This document shows, one piece after another, positions 1 through 10,899 of a stretch of DNA of 38,307 bases. The DNA lies in assembly GCF_002891435.1 (NCBI RefSeq), contig NZ_POUC01000026.1:1-38307 (forward strand), written 5' to 3'. The DNA is from Streptomyces cahuitamycinicus. GTDB lineage: Bacteria; Actinomycetota; Actinomycetes; Streptomycetales; Streptomycetaceae. A program made the translations under genes and the position numbers. Position 1 is the stretch's first letter. The number at the start of each line of letters is the position of its first letter. Below the pieces are notes generated by a model, which was not told the origin of the DNA, searched no databases, and worked only from the letters and a program-made list of their open reading frames with translations.

Positions 1-1
1 G

Positions 2-2788
2 ACGGCCTCCCACGCCTCCCACGGCTCCCCCGCCTCGGAGCCTCCGGGCGAGGCCCGCATCGACGGCGATTGCCCCGCCGTGGCCGAGGCGTATCAGCGA
101 GGGCGGGCCGTGTGGCTCGCGGGTGTGATGTCCGGGCGTGAGGAGGGCGCGGCCGCCTCCGCCCCGCTCGGGGCGTTGCCGCTGGGGGCCGCGGGCGGAT
201 GGCTGGGGTGTCTCGTCGTGGTGGGAGAGGCCGGGGAGGGATTCGGGACCGAGCAGCGGGAGTTTCTGGAGTGGTACGCCGAGGCCGTCGCCGAACGGCT
301 GCGGGGCGAGGCGGACCGGTCGGCGCCCTCGCCGCTGCTGGATTCGGCCCTGCGCGCCATGGGGGTCGGGTCCTTCGCCCTGTCGCCCGGCACCGGGCTG
401 GTCGAGACGGACCCGGCGCTGCTCGAACTCGTCGGCATCCCCGAGGGCGGTTTCGACGGCAAGACCGACACGCTGCTGTCGTGCAGCGTCCCGGAGGACG
501 TCCCCGCGCTGATGTCGGTCATCGAGCCGTCCGCGCAGACCCCCGGCCGGCGTGAGCTGGAGTTCCGTATCCGACGGCCCACCGGTGAACTGTGCTGGCT
601 GCGGCTGAGCTGCCGGGTGCTGAAGGGGCCCGAAGGCGCTCCGGAGCGGGTGCTGGGCGTGGTGAGCGCGGCGCCCGTGCTGCGCCGCAGCGCCAGCGAC
701 GTCGCCCGGATCCAGTGGCTGACGGCCGCGCTCGACGACGCCACGACCGTCCGGGACGTCAGCCGTGTGGTGGTCGCCGCGCTCCGCGAGCCGCTGGGTG
801 CCGACCGGGTGGCGCTCGCCGAGCTGGTGGAGGACCGGCTGGCGGTCACCGTGCTCGATCCGCCGGGCGCGGGTGCCTGGCCGGAGCTGTGGCGGCGCGA
901 GTGGCGCTCGGAGTGGCCCGACGCCCCGGTCACCGCGCTGCCCACGCTCCAGGCGGCGCTGCGGGACGGCCGGGTGAGCCTGTGGCCGGTCGGTTCGGTG
1001 CTGGAGCCGGGGCTGGCGGGCATCGGGCCCGGCGGCCTCGCGGTGCTGCCGCTGCCGGCCAAGAACGGGGTGGCCGGGGTGTGCCTGGTCGGCTGGGACA
1101 CCCCGCACGAGTTCGCCCCCGAGGAGCGGGCTCTGCTGACCGCCACCGCGGGCCTGGTCGGGCAGGCCCTGAAGCGCGCGCACGCCTACGACGCCGAGCA
1201 GGAGCTCGCGACGATGCTCCAGCGCAGCCTGCTGCCGCGCCGGCTCCCCAAGCTGCCCGGGGGCACCGCCGTGGCCCGCTATCTGCCCGCCCGGCGCGGT
1301 CTCCAGGTGGGGGGCGACTGGTACGACGTGATCGCGCTGTCGGAGAGCAAGGTGGCGCTGGTCATCGGGGATGTGCAGGGGCACAGCGCCGGGGCCGCGA
1401 CGATCATGGGCCAGATGCGTACGGCGGTCCGGGCCTACGCCGTGGAGGGGCATCCCCCGGACGTGGTCGTCGCGCACGCCAACCGGCTGCTCGTCGGCAT
1501 GGAGACGGACCTGTTCGCCACCTGCTGCTATGTCGAACTGGACATGGAGGAGGGCAACGCGCTGTTCGTGCGGGCGGGGCATCTGGCCCCGCTGGTGCGG
1601 CATCCCGACGGCGGCACCGCGGAGATCGCCGTCGAGGGCGGGCTCCCGCTGGGCGTCCTCGCCGACGCGGAGTTCCCCCTCACCGCCCTCGCGCTCGCCC
1701 CGGGCACGGTCCTGGCGCTGGTCACGGACGGCTTGGTCGAGTCGGCGGATCTGCAGTTGGACGAGGGGATGCGGCTCGTACGCCAGGCGCTCGCGGCGGC
1801 CGATCCCGCCGACCCGGGGCGGATGGCCGACGAACTGCTCGGCGAGGCCGGGCGCCGTGAGGACGACGTGGCGGTGCTGCTGCTGCGCTACGACGGGATG
1901 CGGGTACGGCCCGTGCGGTCGGGCTGGGTGGTGTGGCGGCTGCCGGACGCGGTCATGCACGCGCGCCGGTTCAGCGCGCGGACGCTGCGTTCGTGGGGCA
2001 TCTCGGCCGAGGCCGACACCGTCCTGCTGGTGGTGTCGGAGCTGGTCACCAACGCGCTGGTGCACACGCAGGGCGCGGTGCGGGTGGAGCTGACCCTGGC
2101 GGCGGACCGGCTGCGGGTGACCGTGAACGACTCCTCGCCCCGGGCGCCGGCCAAGCCGGTCGTCGTGGACTGGGAGTCGACGGGCGGCCGTGGGCTCTTC
2201 CTGGTCGAGGCCGTGTCGGCGGCCTGGGGCTCGGTGCCGGTGGGCGGCGGCAAGCAGGTGTGGAGCGAGATCGTCGTCACCCGTCCGGAGCGGGGGGCGG
2301 AACCCGGCGAGGAACCGGACGAGGAACCGGAGGCCGAACCGGAGGAGGAGCGGAAGCCGGGCCGCGGCTGGGGCCTGGGCCGGGACCGCGGCTGGGGGCT
2401 GGGCCGGAACCGCCGCAAGTCCCGCGACCAGGGCCGCCACCGTGGCGACGACCGGGCAGCGGACGATCACGGCGACCGGTCCGCGGACGACCTTAACGAC
2501 CGGGCGACGGACGGACACGACGACCGGGCGGCGGACGGTCACAACGACCCCGCCACGGACCGCGAGGGCGACCGCGCCACGGACCGCGAGGGCCACCGCG
2601 CCACGGACGGTCACGACAACCGCACCCCAGACCGCGACGGCGAGCAAGCAACAGGCGGCAAAGGCGAGCAAGCGGCTGCCCGCAGGGGCGAGCAGGCCGT
2701 GGGGCTCGACCGGGCCATGGAGCACATCGGCGACGGTGTCGCGGACCCGCCCCCGCGCCGGAACCGGCCGGACGAAGGAGGCCCCTGA
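2..2788 (+). CDS. SpoIIE/PP2C serine phosphatase with GAF-PAS-GAF sensors and HATPase domain (5' partial)
   Basis: A multidomain stress-type Ser/Thr phosphatase, expected to dephosphorylate an anti-sigma antagonist. The frame is open to the window edge and its first residues fit the end of a GAF domain, so the gene probably begins upstream; GTG at 80 is only the first visible start. Domains in order: GAF end (to about 310), PAS (about 340-680), GAF (about 700-1175), PP2C/SpoIIE (about 1230-1890) with metal-binding motifs GGDWYDV, IGDVQGHSAGAA, VTDGLVES and REDDVAVLLL, then a RsbW-like HATPase (about 1965-2285) with SELVTNALVH and GGRGLFLVE. The fusion of phosphatase and anti-sigma-like kinase is common in Streptomyces. 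The C-terminal tail (after about 2290) is charged and disordered and ends in octapeptide repeats. The stop overlaps the next start (TGATG), so it is translationally coupled to the sugar-binding lipoprotein gene. Cellular target unknown. Confidence 0.9.
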   Translation, partial: TASHASHGSPASEPPGEARIDGDCPAVAEAYQRGRAVWLAGVMSGREEGAAASAPLGALPLGAAGGWLGCLVVVGEAGEGFGTEQREFLEWYAEAVAERLRGEADRSAPSPLLDSALRAMGVGSFALSPGTGLVETDPALLELVGIPEGGFDGKTDTLLSCSVPEDVPALMSVIEPSAQTPGRRELEFRIRRPTGELCWLRLSCRVLKGPEGAPERVLGVVSAAPVLRRSASDVARIQWLTAALDDATTVRDVSRVVVAALREPLGADRVALAELVEDRLAVTVLDPPGAGAWPELWRREWRSEWPDAPVTALPTLQAALRDGRVSLWPVGSVLEPGLAGIGPGGLAVLPLPAKNGVAGVCLVGWDTPHEFAPEERALLTATAGLVGQALKRAHAYDAEQELATMLQRSLLPRRLPKLPGGTAVARYLPARRGLQVGGDWYDVIALSESKVALVIGDVQGHSAGAATIMGQMRTAVRAYAVEGHPPDVVVAHANRLLVGMETDLFATCCYVELDMEEGNALFVRAGHLAPLVRHPDGGTAEIAVEGGLPLGVLADAEFPLTALALAPGTVLALVTDGLVESADLQLDEGMRLVRQALAAADPADPGRMADELLGEAGRREDDVAVLLLRYDGMRVRPVRSGWVVWRLPDAVMHARRFSARTLRSWGISAEADTVLLVVSELVTNALVHTQGAVRVELTLAADRLRVTVNDSSPRAPAKPVVVDWESTGGRGLFLVEAVSAAWGSVPVGGGKQVWSEIVVTRPERGAEPGEEPDEEPEAEPEEERKPGRGWGLGRDRGWGLGRNRRKSRDQGRHRGDDRAADDHGDRSADDLNDRATDGHDDRAADGHNDPATDREGDRATDREGHRATDGHDNRTPDRDGEQATGGKGEQAAARRGEQAVGLDRAMEHIGDGVADPPPRRNRPDEGGP
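2444..2707 (+). repeat. 24-bp tandem repeats coding octapeptides (xxDRATDG-like), about 11 units
   Basis: The C-terminal tail of the phosphatase consists of about eleven consecutive eight-residue units such as LNDRATDG, HDDRAADG and EGDRATDR, decaying into GEQA-type units at the end. It is rich in Asp, Arg and His, and low complexity. The function is unknown; a flexible polyampholyte tail is likely. Copy number probably varies between strains. Confidence 0.8.
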
Positions 2789-3870
2789 TGCGTGGCCCCG
2801 GTCTGCGCGGCGCCGCAGGGCTGCTGGCGCTCCTCTTGGCCATGACCCTCGCCGGGTGTACCGACAGCGGCGGGGAGGGCGAGGGCGGGCAGACCATCGG
2901 GCTGCTGTTGCCGAGCCGGGCCGTGCCCCGCTGGGAGAAGTCGGACAAGCCCCTGATCGAGAAGCGGGTGAAGGAGCTCTGCCCCGACTGCACGCTCGTG
3001 TACGCCAACGCCGAGAACGACGCGGCGAGCCAGCGGCAGCAGATGAACTCCATGATCACCCGGGGCGTCTCGGCCCTGATCCTGGACGTCGTCGACCCCA
3101 AGGCCCTGCGCTCCTCGGTGCGCGCGGCGCAGCGCGAGGGCGTCCCGGTCGTCGCCTACGACCGACTCGCCGAGGGCCCGATCTCGGGTTTCGTCAGTTT
3201 CGACGGCGCCCAGGTCGGCAGGCAACAGGGCCAGGCGCTGCTGAGGGGCATGGGCGGCAGGGCCGACGGCGGAGGTGTCGTCATGGTGAACGGCGACCCG
3301 TCCAGCCCCAACGCCGCCTGGTACGAGGGCGGGGCCCGGTCCGCCCTGCAGGGCGAGGTGCGGATCCTGAAGTCGTACAACACCATCGGGTGGCGTACGG
3401 AGAACGCGCACGACCACATGTCCGCCGCGATCAGCGCCCTCGGGCCGAACCGGATCGACGGGGTGCTCGCCGCCAACGACTCGATCGCGGCCGGTGTCAT
3501 CTCGGCGCTGAAGAGCGCCCGCGTCTCGCCGCTGCCTCCGGTCACCGGCCAGGACGCGGACCTGGACGCGCTGCAGCGCATCGTCAAGGGCGAGCAGTAC
3601 ATGACTGTCTACAAGCCGTTCCGGCTGGAGACCGAGGCGGCCGCCGCGATGGCCGTCGCCCTGGCGCGGGGCAACGACATCGACGCGCTGGTCACGGCGC
3701 AGGTGGACAGCCCCACGACCGAGGACGTCCCGGCGGTGCTGCTCGACTCGATTGCCGTGACGCGCGAGACGATCGGCCGGACGGTCGTCCGGGACGGTGT
3801 CTACACGATCGACCAGATCTGCACCCCGAAGCTCCGTCCGGCCTGCGACCGGGCCGGGCTGACCCGGTGA
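2788..3870 (+). CDS. Sugar ABC transporter substrate-binding lipoprotein (CUT2, XylF-like)
   Basis: A 360-residue periplasmic-binding-protein-type receptor for a monosaccharide, anchored outside the membrane by a lipid. A signal peptide with the lipobox LAGC places the lipidated cysteine at residue 24. The mature part follows the XylF/RbsB fold: start IGLLLPS, the stretch DVVDPKALRSSVRAAQREGV, and AANDSIAAGVISALK, which closes the second lobe. A strong GAAGGAGG ribosome site lies 6 nt before ATG 2788, and the start overlaps the phosphatase stop. The ATPase and permease of the same transporter follow directly. The family suggests xylose, ribose, fructose or a similar pentose/hexose; the substrate cannot be read from the sequence. 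Confidence 0.9.
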   Translation: MRGPGLRGAAGLLALLLAMTLAGCTDSGGEGEGGQTIGLLLPSRAVPRWEKSDKPLIEKRVKELCPDCTLVYANAENDAASQRQQMNSMITRGVSALILDVVDPKALRSSVRAAQREGVPVVAYDRLAEGPISGFVSFDGAQVGRQQGQALLRGMGGRADGGGVVMVNGDPSSPNAAWYEGGARSALQGEVRILKSYNTIGWRTENAHDHMSAAISALGPNRIDGVLAANDSIAAGVISALKSARVSPLPPVTGQDADLDALQRIVKGEQYMTVYKPFRLETEAAAAMAVALARGNDIDALVTAQVDSPTTEDVPAVLLDSIAVTRETIGRTVVRDGVYTIDQICTPKLRPACDRAGLTR

Positions 3871-4665
3871 GTGAGGTGGTTCCCCGTGGCCCGTCCCCCC
3901 GTACTCGCGTTGCGCGGCATCACCAAGCGGTTCGGCGGCGTGCAGGCCCTCGTCGACGTCGACCTGCAGGTCAGGGCCGGTGAGGTCGTGGCCCTGGCGG
4001 GTGACAACGGAGCGGGCAAGTCGACCCTGGTCAAGGTGATCTCCGGGGTCAGCCCCGCCGACCGGGGCCTCATCGAGTGGGAGGGGCGCCTCGTGCAGAT
4101 CAAACGCCCGCACGACGCCCACGCCCTGGGCATCGCGACCGTGTACCAGGACCTCGCCATGTGCGACAACCTGGACGTCGTCGGCAATCTCTTCCTCGGC
4201 CGCGAGATCGACCGGGTGGGCGTCCTGGACGAGGTCGAGATGGAGCGCCGGGCCCGCGATCTGATGCGCACCCTGTCGATCCGCATCCCCGACGTGCGGG
4301 TGCCGGTCGCCGCGCTGTCGGCCGGGCAGCGGCAGGCCGTGGCGATCTCCCGCTCGCTCATGGGCGCGCCCAAGGTGCTGCTGCTCGACGAGCCCACCGC
4401 CGCCCTCGGCGTGGAGCAGACCAGCCATCTGCTCGACCTCATCGAGGAGGTGCGCGACCGCGGTATGGCGATCATCCTCATCAGCCACAACATGGGCGAC
4501 ATCAAGGCCGTCGCGGACCGGGTCGCCATACTGCGGCTGGGCCGCAACAACGGGCTGTTCGACGTGAGCACGGTGACCCAGGAGCAGATCATCTCCTCCG
4601 TCACCGGGGCGGCGGACAACGCCGTGGCCCACCGTTCGAAGGGCGACGAGGAGGCGTGGCCGTGA
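3871..4665 (+). CDS. Sugar ABC transporter ATP-binding protein (single NBD, CUT2)
   Basis: The ATPase subunit that energises the sugar importer on the cytoplasmic side. It carries Walker A (GDNGAGKST, about residue 44), the signature LSAGQRQAVAISRS, and Walker B LLLDEPTAALG followed by the switch His in ILISHNM. At about 264 residues it is one nucleotide-binding domain, whereas XylG/RbsA are usually tandem NBDs near 500 residues; the half-size form resembles FrcA of the fructose importer. GTG at 3871 is the first start; GTG at 3886, behind a GAGGTGG-like site, gives the more usual N-terminus MARPPVLALRG and is equally possible. The 3' end overlaps the permease start (GTGA). Confidence 0.88.
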   Translation: MRWFPVARPPVLALRGITKRFGGVQALVDVDLQVRAGEVVALAGDNGAGKSTLVKVISGVSPADRGLIEWEGRLVQIKRPHDAHALGIATVYQDLAMCDNLDVVGNLFLGREIDRVGVLDEVEMERRARDLMRTLSIRIPDVRVPVAALSAGQRQAVAISRSLMGAPKVLLLDEPTAALGVEQTSHLLDLIEEVRDRGMAIILISHNMGDIKAVADRVAILRLGRNNGLFDVSTVTQEQIISSVTGAADNAVAHRSKGDEEAWP

Positions 4666-5957
4666 GCCGCGGCGGGCCGCGGCGGGACGGCGTGCCTGCC
4701 GGGCCGGGCAGCGCCGGACCGGTCACCGCCCGCGGTGAGCGGCGCACCCGGGGATGGCAGGACAGCCTGCGGGAGTACGCCCTGGACGTGCGCGGCAGCG
4801 TGCGCGGCGGGGAGCGAGGGCCGCTCCTGGTCATCGCCGGGCTCATCGTCATCTGGATCGTCTTCCAGGGTCTGGACGACAAGTTCCTCTCGCCGCGCAA
4901 CCTGTCCAACCTCAGCGTGGACATCGTCGGGACGGGGCTGGTCGCCGTCGGCATCGTCTTCGTCCTGCTGATCCGGGAGATCGATCTGTCCGTCGGTTCG
5001 GTCAGCGGCCTGGCGGGGGCGGCGTTCGCCGTGCTGAACGTGAACCACGGGGTGCCGGAGTGGCTGGCGGTGATCGTGGCGGTGGCCGCCGGGACGGCCG
5101 TGGGCGCCTTCCACGGGGTTTTCCATGCCTGGCTGGGCGTGCCCGCGTTCGTGGTGACGCTGGCCGGGCTGCTGATCTGGAACGGCCTGACGCTCTACCT
5201 GCTGGGAGCCAGCGGCACGATCAACATCGACGAGGAGGGCCTGGTCGCCTCGCTGACCAGCCGCCACTTCGGCAACCACCTGGCGGCGTACGCGGTCGCC
5301 GCGCTCGGCACGGCCGGGTACGCCCTGGCCGCCCACCGCCGCCGGAGCCGTCACCGGGCGGCCGGGATGCCCTACCGCTCCCGGGGCGAGGTCTGGCTGC
5401 GCACGGGGCTCCTCGCGGTGATCGCCTTCGCCGCGGCCTTCACCCTCAACCGGTTCCAGGGGCTGCCGCTCGCCCTGCTGATCTTCCTGGTGGTCCTGGT
5501 CGTCTCGGACTACGTGCTGCGCCGGACCCGCTACGGGCGGCGGGTGTACGCGCTGGGCGGCGGGGTCGAGGCGGCGCGTCGGGCCGGCATCGGGGTGGAG
5601 CGGGTGCGGGTCGCGATGTTCATGGTGTCGGGGACCCTGGCCGCGGTCGGCGGGCTGTTCGTGGCGTCGGGGCTGACCTCGGCGAGCCCCACGACGGCGC
5701 GTGCCGCCGGTTCGGGGATGCTGCTGATCAACGCGATCGCGGCGGCCGTCATCGGCGGGACGAGTCTGTTCGGCGGACGGGGCTCGCCCTGGTCGGTGCT
5801 GCTCGGCGTGGTGGTGATCCAGTCGATCGCATCGGGCATGGGGCTGCTGGGCGTCCAGGACGCCGTGCAGTTCATGATCACCGGTGGGGTGCTGCTGGCC
5901 GCCGTCGCGGCCGACGCGCTGTCCAGACGCGCCCAGGCCAGACGCGGTCGGCCGTGA
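4662..5957 (+). CDS. Sugar ABC transporter permease (CUT2, XylH/RbsC-like)
   Basis: The integral-membrane channel subunit of the importer, 431 residues from GTG 4662. This start overlaps the ATPase stop in a GTGA arrangement and has GAGGAGG 7 nt upstream. A hydrophilic N-terminal region of about 45 residues is followed by many hydrophobic segments. Family landmarks are LIREIDLSVGSVSGLAG, the VPAFVVTLAGLLIWNGL region, YGRRVYALGGGVEAARRAGI (the cytoplasmic loop that contacts the ATPase) and AVIGGTSLFGGRGS near the C-terminus. Lipoprotein, ATPase and permease make a complete high-affinity uptake system downstream of the phosphatase. Confidence 0.9.
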   Translation: MSRGGPRRDGVPAGPGSAGPVTARGERRTRGWQDSLREYALDVRGSVRGGERGPLLVIAGLIVIWIVFQGLDDKFLSPRNLSNLSVDIVGTGLVAVGIVFVLLIREIDLSVGSVSGLAGAAFAVLNVNHGVPEWLAVIVAVAAGTAVGAFHGVFHAWLGVPAFVVTLAGLLIWNGLTLYLLGASGTINIDEEGLVASLTSRHFGNHLAAYAVAALGTAGYALAAHRRRSRHRAAGMPYRSRGEVWLRTGLLAVIAFAAAFTLNRFQGLPLALLIFLVVLVVSDYVLRRTRYGRRVYALGGGVEAARRAGIGVERVRVAMFMVSGTLAAVGGLFVASGLTSASPTTARAAGSGMLLINAIAAAVIGGTSLFGGRGSPWSVLLGVVVIQSIASGMGLLGVQDAVQFMITGGVLLAAVAADALSRRAQARRGRP

Positions 5958-5972
5958 GCTGCGGCATGCCGG

Positions 5973-5984
5973 AATGGCGCCATT
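5973..5984. promoter_or_regulatory. Perfect palindrome upstream of the CUT1 lipoprotein gene
   Basis: AATGGCGCCATT is a perfect 12-bp palindrome in the 84-nt gap between the permease and the next binding-protein gene. A weak promoter-like pair (TTGATC at 5983 and TAACAA at 6007) starts at its right edge, so a regulator bound here could control the lone lipoprotein gene separately from the upstream operon. The binding protein is not identifiable. Confidence 0.35.
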
Positions 5985-6041
5985 GATCCGTTCTTTACGG
6001 AATGCCTAACAACGGGCGAAGGTGGGTATGGGCGAGATGTC

Positions 6042-7397
6042 ATGAAACGCAGCCGCCTCACCCAGGCCGCCGTGGCCGTCGCGGTCGCCGCCGGTCTGGT
6101 CCTCGCCGGATGCGGTGACACCGATCTGCCCGGCGGCGAGGAGCAGGCCGACCTCAGCGTGCTCGCGACGGACGTGCCGCAGATCCAGACCCTCAAGAAG
6201 CTCACCAAGAAGCACTTCACGGCGGAGACCGGTATCACCGTCGACTACACCGTGCTGCCGGAGAACGAGGCGCGGGAGGAGATGAACCGCGAGTTCGCGA
6301 CCCAGGCCGGCCGCTACGACGTGGCCAGCGTCAGCGCGTACGAGGTGCCGATCTACGCCGCCAACGGCTGGCTTGCCCCGCTGGACTCCTACGTGAAGGC
6401 CGACGAGGACTTCGACCAGGACGACGTCTTCCCGAACCTGGCGTCCTCGCTGACCGGGGAGGACGGCAAGCTCTACGCCGAACCCTTCTACGGCGAGGGC
6501 TCCTTCCTGATGTACCGCAAGGACCTGTTCCGCAAGGACGGGCTGACGATGCCGCCGAACCCGACCTGGCAGCAGGTCGCCGACCTCGCCGCCCGGGTCG
6601 ACGGAACCGACGGCGCGAGCGGCATCTGCCTGCGCGGCCTGCCCGGCTGGGGCCAGAACCTCGCCCCGATCAACACGGTCGTCAACACCTTCGGCGGCGC
6701 CTGGTACGACATGGACTGGAACGCCCGCCTGACCTCACCGGAGTTCAGGGAGGCCGTCGGGTTCTACGTCGGCCTGCTCCGCTCCCACGGCCAGCCCGGC
6801 GCGGAGCGGATGGGCGTGCTGGAGATCCTGGACCGGTTCGTCCAGGGCAAGTGCGCCATGATGTACGACGCCACGTCGCTGGCCTCGTCGATCGAGGCCG
6901 ACAGCTCCTCGGTCAAGGGCAAGGTCGGCTACGTCCCGGCCCCGCACGAGCGGACCGAGAAGGCCGGCTGGCTGTGGACCTGGGCCTGGGGCATCCAGCA
7001 GGCGGCCGAGAACAAGGACGCCGCCTGGGAGTTCATCTCCTGGGCCTCCTCCAAGGAGTTCCAGGAACTGGTCGGCCGGGAGGTGGGCTGGACCTCGGCC
7101 CCCGCCGGGAACCGCAAGTCGCTCTACGAGAAGCCCGAGTACCAGCAGGCGGCCGGTGCCTGGTACCGGCAGGAGTACACGGCGGCGACGGACTCCGCCG
7201 ACCCGAAGGACCCCGGCGTCGCTCCCCGCCCCTACGACGGCATCGGTTTCCTGAGCATTCCCGAGTTCGCCGTGCTGGGTACGGCGGTCTCCGAGCAGAT
7301 CGCCGCGGCCATCGCCGGGCGGCAGTCGGTGGACACGGCCCTGGAGAAGTCCCAGGACCTCGCCCAGGCCGCGGCGGCGAAGTACCGCGGCGAGTGA
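6042..7397 (+). CDS. Extracellular solute-binding lipoprotein, CUT1 (polyol/sugar type)
   Basis: A 451-residue family 1 extracellular solute-binding protein. The signal peptide ends in the lipobox LAGC (Cys24). The mature part begins with DLSVLATDVPQIQTLKKL and contains family features: TGITVDYTVLPENE, RYDVASVSAYEVPIYAANGW, EPFYGEGSFLMYRKDLF and a GKCAMMYDATSLASS pocket segment. Proteins of this type serve polyol or oligosaccharide importers and need two CUT1 permeases, which are not adjacent: the next gene is acnA on the opposite strand. It is therefore an orphan receptor that either works with permeases encoded elsewhere or is left over from a lost operon. It belongs to a different ABC class from the CUT2 set just upstream. 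Confidence 0.88.
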   Translation: MKRSRLTQAAVAVAVAAGLVLAGCGDTDLPGGEEQADLSVLATDVPQIQTLKKLTKKHFTAETGITVDYTVLPENEAREEMNREFATQAGRYDVASVSAYEVPIYAANGWLAPLDSYVKADEDFDQDDVFPNLASSLTGEDGKLYAEPFYGEGSFLMYRKDLFRKDGLTMPPNPTWQQVADLAARVDGTDGASGICLRGLPGWGQNLAPINTVVNTFGGAWYDMDWNARLTSPEFREAVGFYVGLLRSHGQPGAERMGVLEILDRFVQGKCAMMYDATSLASSIEADSSSVKGKVGYVPAPHERTEKAGWLWTWAWGIQQAAENKDAAWEFISWASSKEFQELVGREVGWTSAPAGNRKSLYEKPEYQQAAGAWYRQEYTAATDSADPKDPGVAPRPYDGIGFLSIPEFAVLGTAVSEQIAAAIAGRQSVDTALEKSQDLAQAAAAKYRGE

Positions 7398-7447
7398 CCC
7401 GCCCGCGCCGCGTGACCCGCCCACGCCGCGTGACCCGCCCGCGCCGC
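7394..7447. repeat. Three 18-bp tandem repeats spanning the lipoprotein stop codon
   Basis: The unit GTGACCCGCCCGCGCCGC is present three times in a row (7394, 7412 and 7430); the middle copy differs by one base. Each unit contains a TGA in the reading frame of the upstream gene, so the gene ends in three in-frame stops 18 nt apart. This is probably slippage or unequal crossover at the 3' end. Confidence 0.85.
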
Positions 7448-7455
7448 TTGAACGG

Positions 7456-7495
7456 CGAGGGCCGCGCCCCCGGTGACCCGGGAACGCGGCCCTCG
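7456..7495. terminator. Bidirectional stem-loop between the lipoprotein gene and acnA
   Basis: A perfect 11-bp inverted repeat (CGAGGGCCGCG at 7456-7466 and its complement at 7485-7495) with an 18-nt loop separates the convergent genes. There is no T run, as is usual for terminators in high-GC actinobacteria. Confidence 0.7.
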
Positions 7496-7513
7496 AACCG
7501 CAGCGCGGTCCGC

Positions 7514-10309
<2,796 letters not shown>

Positions 10310-10377
10310 GACAGTCTCCTTCATTGATGTGCGCGTACCACCACGATCCTGCCGCCATGGCCTCTCGACCGATCCGA

Positions 10378-10396
10378 TAAGGTAAGGCTAAGTTAG
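10378..10396. promoter_or_regulatory. Candidate iron box (DtxR/IdeR/DmdR type) upstream of acnA
   Basis: Read on the acnA strand the site is CTAACTTAGCCTTACCTTA. It agrees with the degenerate iron-box consensus TWAGGTWAGSCTWACCTWA at 16 of 19 positions by hand count. It lies 69-87 nt upstream of the acnA GTG, where a promoter is expected. An overlapping imperfect repeat GGTAAGG (10381) and CCTTACC (10402) flanks it. This suggests iron-dependent control of aconitase by a DmdR-like repressor. Confidence 0.55.
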
Positions 10397-10439
10397 GTAG
10401 CCCTTACCCGGGTGACGGCTGCGGTGCTTCTCGGCAGAT

Positions 10440-10458
10440 ATCTCGATGTCGAGATAAC
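10440..10458. promoter_or_regulatory. Operator-like repeat, copy 1 (ATCTC-N6-GAGATAAC)
   Basis: ATCTCGATGTCGAGAT is an inverted repeat; the full palindrome extends to 10439-10456 with arms TATCTCGA and TCGAGATA. The same ATCTC-N6-GAGATAAC pattern occurs immediately upstream of the HTH-MurA gene at 11157. It sits in the acnA/DUF4236 intergenic region, so it could serve either direction. Confidence 0.5.
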
Positions 10459-10885
10459 TCTAGTACACCCGGGGCCGTTGGTCATGCCCGGGCGGCGCCT
10501 GTGGCGCATCCCGCAGTGGCCGATATGCGCTTGCGCGCCTTCACCACTCGGCGTCACTGCCGTCCGGCACCCCGCGGAGGCGGAGCAGACGACCCCACGG
10601 AACCAACACGTCGATCAGGAGCTCATCGCGGCCGCGGCCGACGTCGCCCGCACGCACCGCAGGGCGACAACCACACGACGGCCGCCGCCGCTCGCGCCCG
10701 GGACGGCCGGATCGTCACCGCGGAGACGACGACGGGCGGGGTCGCGCCGCACACCGCGCCGCCACGCCACGCCGCCGCCGCGCCGCGCCGCCGCCACTCC
10801 GCGCCGCCACTCCGCGCCGCCGGTCGTGCCATCAGAGTGCGAACTCGGGGTAACCGAACGGAACCGGGGAAACCCGGTGACACCG
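10459..10885. other. GC-rich non-coding stretch with short tandem repeats
   Basis: No convincing gene is seen between the acnA control region and the DUF4236 gene. The open frames here give Arg/Pro/Ala-rich translations and lack ribosome sites. Around 10740-10821 the DNA is low-complexity GCC/CGC, including about two and a half copies of the 13-bp unit GCCGCCACTCCGC at 10790-10821. Confidence 0.6.
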
Positions 10886-10899
10886 AAAGGAGGCCCTGA

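Noticed and set aside
2611..5354. Large minus-strand open frames opposite the sugar ABC operon
   Set aside because: High-GC shadow frames; no recognisable motifs and full overlap with well-supported transporter genes.
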